A stretch of DNA of 10,081 nt, taken from an uncultured Alistipes sp. (GTDB lineage: Bacteria > Bacteroidota > Bacteroidia > Bacteroidales > Rikenellaceae). The notes beneath the pieces were generated by a model. The model was given only the letters and a program-made list of their open reading frames with translations, searched no databases and was not told the origin of the DNA. The DNA is taken from NCBI GenBank assembly GCA_947173915.1, contig CAMWGZ010000032.1, positions 1 through 10,081 of the forward strand. Direction: 5' to 3'. This document shows positions 6,388 through 10,081 of the stretch, piece after piece (within the stretch, counting starts at the first letter, position 1; the number at the start of each line of letters is the position of its first letter). Made by a program: the position numbers and the translations under genes.

Positions 6388-6692
6388 GTTGCCCGCGGTC
6401 TCTTCATGCAAGCCGTTTGCGGGGGGGCTTTCCGCCGCTCGCCTATCGGAAGCGGGGCGCGAATCGGATCGGGGAGTGTCTTTGATCGGAATGTCTCGGA
6501 TCTTTGCCGTCCTCCGGGCTGCTTCCGTGCGGCAACAGAGAACCGGGATATAGTCTCGGCGGTGTAGTCTGCTTCGCAACAGGGGGTGGATTCTCTGCGG
6601 AGAAGTGTTCGCGCTGCCGAGGATCCGCCGAAGATGCCGAAGGGTGCTGGAAGATTGCTGAAGGATTGCCGGGAAGTATTCGGCTGGGAATG
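6388..6692. other. Intergenic stretch without a convincing gene
   Basis: About 305 nt between two terminators. Open frames here have no family motifs, no plausible start region and run into the antisense of the neighbouring gene. I find no Bacteroidetes promoter with correct spacing on either strand. The only structure seen is a degenerate purine-rich run of about 11-nt units at 6613-6678 (see findings). Confidence 0.5.
6613..6678. repeat. Degenerate ~11-nt tandem units
   Basis: Six consecutive imperfect units of 10-12 nt share the form GCYGRARGAT: GCTGCCGAGGAT, CCGCCGAAGAT, GCCGAAGGGT, GCTGGAAGATT, GCTGAAGGATT, GCCGGGAAGTA. The copies differ at several positions, so this may be an old repeat or chance. 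Confidence 0.3.
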
Positions 6693-6724
6693 AAAAGAGG
6701 AGCCTCGTCGGGAGGCTCCTTTTC
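6693..6724 (-). terminator. Terminator of the glycosyltransferase operon
   Basis: GGAGCCTC (6699-6706) pairs with GAGGCTCC (6712-6719) around a 5-nt loop, extended by A-T and G-T pairs. On the minus strand the hairpin is followed by TCTTTTC, on the plus strand by TTTTCTT, so it can work both ways. It lies 49 nt past the stop of the GT39 gene. Confidence 0.8.
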
Positions 6725-6772
6725 TTGTCGCGGGAACAGAACAGGGCGGGGCCGGCAGCGGCGCGGGCGATC

Positions 6773-8344
6773 TCAGAGGCGAACCGCCAGATGTTCGCCG
6801 ACGGGACGGCACTCCCGTTCGGCCAGGAACCGCTCCAGCTCGGGAGCGTCGTGCAGTTTGCGGGCCGGGAGCATCAGGATGCCTCCCGCGCAGCGGCCTG
6901 CGAGGATCTCCTCGGCCGATACCTCCGTCACGTCGCGTCCCAGATAGACATCCATGCTTTCGGGGCGGTGCATTCTCCAGACGAAGTATTCGCATGCGCT
7001 GCCCGCGGGGAGCTGTGCGGCGGCGGCTTGGGCTTCGCGGCAGAGCGGTCCGTAGCCGATCCGGTCGTTGAGACGCGGCAGGGCGAATCCGCCGACGAAG
7101 AGCGAGAGCAGCAGTCCTCCGGCCAGCGTGTCGATCGCGCCGTGCAGCGTGGGCCTGCGTATTGCCAGCCAAAGGGTCGCACAGCCCGAGAGTGTCAGGA
7201 TTGCGGCGGCGGCGATCAGTCGTCCGTCCCGCAGGAAGGCCAGCTCCTCCCGGCCGCTCAGAACCGCTGCGGCCGGCAGGGCGGCGCACCAGACGAGCGT
7301 CGGCAGCATGACGGCGGCTGCGAGCCAGCCGTTTTTGCGGGTGCGGGCCAGCAGCGAGATGCCCAGATAGATGAAGAAGGGGAATGCCGGAGCCAGATAG
7401 ACGGCCAGTTTCGAGCTGAAGAGCGACAGCATGCCGATTGTCGAGAGAATAACCGTCAGGAAGAACTGTTCGTGCTCTTCAAGCCGTTCGCGCCGGATGA
7501 GGGCCGCGGCGATCACCCCGATTACGAGCAGCGACCAGGGCGCGAGCGACCACCACATCGAGATGAAATAGTAGTAGAACGGCTCCTTGTGGTGGAACGC
7601 ATCGACGGCGCGGTCGAGCGTCTGGTGGAACAGCAGGTTGTCGAGGTACTCGGCTCCGCCTTCGAGCCAGACGGCCGAAAACCAGAGGGCGCAGCCGCCC
7701 AGCAGCACTCCCCAGGCAGTCCAGCCCCAGTAGCGGCCGATCGTCCGCAGCTGTCGTTTGGCCGCGAGGAAAGCCGCGGTCGCTACCAGCGGCACTAGCA
7801 CCCCGACGGGGCCTTTGGTAAAGAGCGCCAGGAAGACGTAGGCGGCGAAGAGCGCCTGCCGGCTGCGGCCGGGATGTCCGCCGCTGCGGTACATCTGCCA
7901 GAAAGTGTGGAGGGCGAGCGTGATGAACATGCACATGAGCATGTCCATGCGCAGAAAGACCGCCAGCCCCAGAAAAAGGCCGCAGCTCATCAGCATCAGG
8001 GTTCCCGAGAAGCGGGTCGGCTCATCGAGCCGGGGGGCGGTCCAGCGGTCCAGCGTCCGGAGGATCACGAGGGCCGGAACGAACGAGAAGAGCGCCAGGA
8101 ACCACATGCAGCCCCCGCCCAGCAACACCCGGCCCGCCATGACGATCCAGAGGTAGAGGGGCGGTTTGTCGGCATAAGGCTCGCCCTGGTTGGTAAAGGC
8201 GAAGAAGTTGCCGTCGGCCAACGCTTCGTCGGCAATGCTCAGGTAGCGCAGTTCGTTCGAGGGGGTAAAGTCGCGCAGGGCCATCGCGGGCAGCAGCAGT
8301 GCGAAGAGCAGCAGAGGCAGCGCGCGGAGTCTATTCTTTTGCAT
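6773..8344 (-). CDS. ArnT-like GT39 family membrane glycosyltransferase
   Basis: Enzymes of this family (PMT/ArnT) move a sugar from a polyprenyl phosphate to lipid A or protein on the outer face of the inner membrane. The 523 residues show an N-terminal helix (about 8-23), a first periplasmic loop with the acidic/Arg pair NELRY (30-34) and YADKPPLYLW (57-66), RMD (132-134), FTKGPVGVL (175-183) and SKLAVYLAPAFPFF (311-324), all hallmarks of ArnT-type enzymes. About ten to twelve membrane helices are followed by a soluble C-terminal part (about 430-523). The start at 8344 overlaps the upstream LAB_N gene by 14 nt, so translation is probably coupled. The sugar and acceptor cannot be read from sequence; I see no Ara4N synthesis genes here, so aminoarabinose transfer should not be assumed. 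Confidence 0.88.
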   Translation of the reverse strand: MQKNRLRALPLLLFALLLPAMALRDFTPSNELRYLSIADEALADGNFFAFTNQGEPYADKPPLYLWIVMAGRVLLGGGCMWFLALFSFVPALVILRTLDRWTAPRLDEPTRFSGTLMLMSCGLFLGLAVFLRMDMLMCMFITLALHTFWQMYRSGGHPGRSRQALFAAYVFLALFTKGPVGVLVPLVATAAFLAAKRQLRTIGRYWGWTAWGVLLGGCALWFSAVWLEGGAEYLDNLLFHQTLDRAVDAFHHKEPFYYYFISMWWSLAPWSLLVIGVIAAALIRRERLEEHEQFFLTVILSTIGMLSLFSSKLAVYLAPAFPFFIYLGISLLARTRKNGWLAAAVMLPTLVWCAALPAAAVLSGREELAFLRDGRLIAAAAILTLSGCATLWLAIRRPTLHGAIDTLAGGLLLSLFVGGFALPRLNDRIGYGPLCREAQAAAAQLPAGSACEYFVWRMHRPESMDVYLGRDVTEVSAEEILAGRCAGGILMLPARKLHDAPELERFLAERECRPVGEHLAVRL

Positions 8345-8960
8345 CGTGGAATTTTTTACCGATAAAGAGGTTGCGGGCGTAGGCGACGAAGCCGACCGAC
8401 TGCCCGAGAATCAGCACCGGGTCGTGGCGCACGACTCCGTAGAGTACGATCATGCCCGATCCCAGCAGCGAGAGGATCCAAAATCCGGCCGGCAGCACCG
8501 ATTCGTGCCGCCGCACCGAGCAGAACCACTGATAGACGAAGCGCAGCGAGAAGATCAGCTGTCCGGCCGAACCGAAGAGCAGCAGCCATAGCGGAACCTC
8601 GTCGTTGGCGAGGAACGTCGAGAAGAAGGCCGCCGCGTTGCGTGCGATCCCCCCTCCGATTACGAGCGGCGTGAACAGCAGCAGCAGACGCAGCAGCGAG
8701 GGCATGCGCCGCCACACGCCTTTGGCGTTCAGGTTCCAGAGATAGATGTAGTAGGATACCGACTGCCCGAGGATGATGGCGAAGTCATCGCGCAGCCAGC
8801 CATAGACGAACAGCAGGTACGACCCGGCGAGGCTGCACACCCAGTAGGCTGCGGGCGAAACCACCTGCTTGGCCCGCTCGGAGAGGATCCACTGCACGAG
8901 GATGCGTGCCGAGAAGAAGGCCTGGGCCAGGAATCCGATGGCGTAGATCCACCACGACAT
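8331..8960 (-). CDS. Tandem LAB_N-domain membrane protein
   Basis: LAB_N (lipid-A-disaccharide synthase N-terminal domain) is a small three-helix membrane unit often found apart from LpxB. This 209-residue protein holds two copies, at 9-77 and 130-198, which align without gaps over 69 residues with 30 identities by my count. Shared features include F-S-x-R, QWxxS, P-A-x-x-W, SLxGS, Y-G, ILGQSV and Y-x-x-NL. A hydrophobic segment (about 88-110) joins them. As I recall, Pfam places LAB_N in the MtN3/PQ-loop clan with small sugar transporters, so a pair of units resembles the doubled transporter fold. Between a cytoplasmic GT2 (12 nt upstream) and a periplasm-facing GT39 (14-nt overlap), a role in flipping the polyprenyl-linked sugar, as ArnE/ArnF do, is plausible but unproven. 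Confidence 0.9.
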   Translation of the reverse strand: MSWWIYAIGFLAQAFFSARILVQWILSERAKQVVSPAAYWVCSLAGSYLLFVYGWLRDDFAIILGQSVSYYIYLWNLNAKGVWRRMPSLLRLLLLFTPLVIGGGIARNAAAFFSTFLANDEVPLWLLLFGSAGQLIFSLRFVYQWFCSVRRHESVLPAGFWILSLLGSGMIVLYGVVRHDPVLILGQSVGFVAYARNLFIGKKFHDAKE

Positions 8961-8972
8961 GACTTCGAGCGG

Positions 8973-9704
8973 TTACAGGTTGTTGCGATCGACCGTGTAG
9001 TTGATGGCCCGCTTTTTCATCCAACGGTAGGCGAAGCAGTCCATCAGCGGGGATACCAGCCGGTTCCAGAGGTGGAACTTCGACTCGCCCGCCGTGCGCG
9101 GAAAGTGGCGCACCGGAATTTCGCGGTAGCGCGCGCCCTCCTGCAGCAGCACGAGCGCCGGGAGGAAGCGGTGCATGCCCCGGAAGAAGGGGATGCGGCG
9201 GGCCGCCGGGGTCTGCATGACCTTCAGCGGGCACCCCGTGTCGGTGGCTCCGTCGCGGGTCATCATGCGGCGGAATCCGTTGGCGAAGCGCGACTGGAAC
9301 CGCTTGAAGAAGGTGTCCTTGCGGTTGGCCCGGATGCCCGTCACGAGCGCATGCTCTTCGGCGTGGGGCAGCAGCAGCTCGAAATCTTCGGGAGTGGTCT
9401 GCAGGTCGGCGTCGATGTAGCCTACCAGCGGCGACTGGGCGTAGTCGATGCCCGCCTTGATCGCGGCGCTCAGTCCGGCGTTGCGTGCGAACGAGAGGTA
9501 GTAGAAATGTTCGTTGCGCGCGCAGACCTCGGCGAGCCGGGCCAGGCTGTCGTCCGTCGAGCCGTCGTTCACGAAGAGCACGCAGGTCGGGCACGAAGCT
9601 GCGGCCAGATAGCTGCGGAAGGTCTCTTCGAGCCGGGCGACGTTCTCCGTCTCGTTATATACGGGGACTACGATCGTAAAGCGGTATCGGGATGTCTTGT
9701 TCAT
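8973..9704 (-). CDS. Family 2 glycosyltransferase (ArnC/DPM1-like)
   Basis: Such enzymes transfer a sugar from a nucleotide donor, typically to a polyprenyl phosphate on the cytoplasmic face. The 243 residues show VVPVYNETEN (12-21), VNDGSTDDS (45-53), SFARNAGLSAAIKAG (71-85), the metal-binding DADLQ (98-102), DTGCPLKVM (155-163) and HFPRTAGESKFHLW (200-213), the usual ArnC/DPM1 order. The two C-terminal membrane helices of ArnC and GtrB are absent, as in soluble DPM1 proteins. I place the start at 9704; the frame stays open to 9911 but would then read through the tRNA-Leu gene and its terminator, and the extra residues are unlike the family. It heads a three-gene operon, with 12 nt to the LAB_N gene. 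No clear promoter lies between 9705 and the tRNA terminator. Confidence 0.92.
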   Translation of the reverse strand: MNKTSRYRFTIVVPVYNETENVARLEETFRSYLAAASCPTCVLFVNDGSTDDSLARLAEVCARNEHFYYLSFARNAGLSAAIKAGIDYAQSPLVGYIDADLQTTPEDFELLLPHAEEHALVTGIRANRKDTFFKRFQSRFANGFRRMMTRDGATDTGCPLKVMQTPAARRIPFFRGMHRFLPALVLLQEGARYREIPVRHFPRTAGESKFHLWNRLVSPLMDCFAYRWMKKRAINYTVDRNNL

Positions 9705-9723
9705 AGGCGAATTGTTTTTCGGT

Positions 9724-9747
9724 GCCGTCGCGACTTCGGCCGACGGC
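9724..9747 (-). other. GC-rich hairpin in the GT2 upstream region
   Basis: GCCGTCG (9724-9730) and CGACGGC (9741-9747) are perfect inverted repeats around a 10-nt loop, 20 nt before the GT2 start codon. There is no T-run directly after it on the minus strand, where CACCGAAAAACAATTCG follows, so it is more likely an mRNA 5' structure than a terminator. Confidence 0.4.
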
Positions 9748-9827
9748 TCCCGGGCGCGGTTCCGTCTTTGCCGGACACGTGCGGTGTGTCTGCGGGCGGG
9801 CTTGCGCGGAGGTCTGTCGGATTCACG

Positions 9828-9864
9828 AAAAAAGCGATTCATCGGATACCCCAACGAATCGCTT
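9828..9864 (-). terminator. Terminator after tRNA-Leu
   Basis: On the minus strand AAGCGATTC (9864-9856) pairs with GAATCGCTT (9840-9832) around a 15-nt loop, with a six-T run (9833-9828) at the end of the stem. It starts 4 nt past the tRNA 3' end and separates the tRNA from the glycosyltransferase operon on the same strand. Confidence 0.85.
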
Positions 9865-9867
9865 GCG

Positions 9868-9951
9868 TGCCCAGGACGAGACTCGAACTCACACGGACTA
9901 ATGTCCACCACCCCCTCAAAGTGGCGTGTCTACCAATTCCACCACCTGGGC
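9868..9951 (-). tRNA. tRNA-Leu (GAG)
   Basis: Read on the minus strand from 9951: acceptor GCCCAGG pairs with CCTGGGC, discriminator A at 9868; D arm with GTG/CAC and GGTAGA; anticodon stem CCACT/GGTGG around TTGAGGG, anticodon GAG (plus-strand 9915-9917), which reads CUC and CUU; a long variable arm GGAC-ATTA-GTCC as in all class II tRNAs; T loop TTCGAGT. The T stem GTGAG/CTCGT has two neighbouring G-U wobble pairs at its base. CCA is not encoded (CGC follows), so it must be added after transcription. Confidence 0.95.
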
Positions 9952-9978
9952 CTTTCCCTGTAAAGGGTTTTCGGAGTG

Positions 9979-10009
9979 CAAATATAGGGACTATTTCGAT
10001 ATTCGCAAA
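9979..10009 (-). promoter_or_regulatory. Bacteroidetes-type promoter of tRNA-Leu
   Basis: Minus-strand TTTG (10009-10006), 19 nt, then TATATTTG (9986-9979): an exact match to the Bacteroidetes promoter consensus, with the start of transcription about 20-25 nt before the tRNA. The -33 box lies inside a nine-base A/T tract, which may act like an upstream activating element. Confidence 0.82.
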
Positions 10010-10081
10010 AAAAAAGCGAATAATTTGAAGAAATCGGTCTCTTTTTTTCAGTCCGTCCGGTTTCGAGGGTTTGTTTCGGGA

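Noticed and set aside
6321..7289. Minus-strand frame running from the GT39 region through the exb terminator
   Set aside because: It overlaps the 3' part of the GT39 gene in another frame and both terminators; the Arg/Pro/Ser-rich sequence shows no family.
6725..7798. Plus-strand frame opposite the GT39 gene
   Set aside because: Antisense to a protein with intact ArnT-type motifs; starts inside a terminator hairpin region.
9705..9911. Upstream extension of the GT2 reading frame
   Set aside because: It would translate tRNA-Leu, its terminator and the GT2 leader; the GT2 family begins at the MNKTSRYRF methionine at 9704.
9072..10028. Plus-strand frame of 318 codons opposite the GT2 gene and tRNA-Leu
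   Set aside because: Antisense to GT2 motifs and covering a tRNA and its promoter; no domain is visible.
1..10081. CRISPR array, insertion sequence, prophage or integration site at the tRNA genes
   Set aside because: No regular direct repeats, transposase or integrase motifs, or duplicated tRNA 3' ends are visible in the window.

Overview
The window looks like chromosomal DNA from a GC-rich member of the Bacteroidales; an Alistipes-like genome is my best guess. The grounds are the Bacteroidetes-type promoters (TTTG, 19 nt, TATATTTG) in front of both tRNA genes, A/T-rich translation start regions instead of strong Shine-Dalgarno sequences, Bacteroidetes-style gene content (ExbB with a signal peptide, two ExbD genes around an unknown membrane protein) and high GC. 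Genus is inference. I see no mobile element, CRISPR array or rRNA. Many long antisense open frames are side effects of high GC.

Layout. Positions 1-48 hold the 5' half of a tRNA-Cys gene (minus strand, cut by the window edge), with its promoter at 82-112. Diverging from it, on the plus strand, are dprA (210-1316), a small Imm51-like gene (1362-1751), a TatD-family hydrolase (1826-2686) and a type I asparaginase (2689-3717). TatD and asparaginase are 2 nt apart and probably co-transcribed. A promoter-like sequence just after the asparaginase stop opens a leader of about 245 nt to a four-gene operon: exbB (4005-4775), a four-helix membrane protein of unknown function (4806-5225), exbD-1 (5241-5852) and exbD-2 (5854-6324). 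A strong hairpin-plus-T-run terminator (6347-6387) closes it. These genes should build a proton-driven motor of the ExbB/ExbD type that energises TonB-dependent outer-membrane transport, but no tonB is present here.

After about 300 nt with no convincing gene and a second terminator (6693-6724), the minus strand carries a compact three-gene operon transcribed leftward: a family 2 glycosyltransferase resembling ArnC/DPM1 (8973-9704), a membrane protein made of two copies of the LAB_N domain (8331-8960), and an ArnT-like GT39 glycosyltransferase (6773-8344). The order suggests a complete envelope-glycosylation module: load a sugar on a polyprenyl phosphate in the cytoplasm, flip it, and transfer it to an envelope acceptor. 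The flippase role of the tandem LAB_N protein is inference, and it is the most interesting idea in the window. Upstream of this operon lie a tRNA-Leu(GAG) gene (9868-9951, minus) with its own promoter and terminator.
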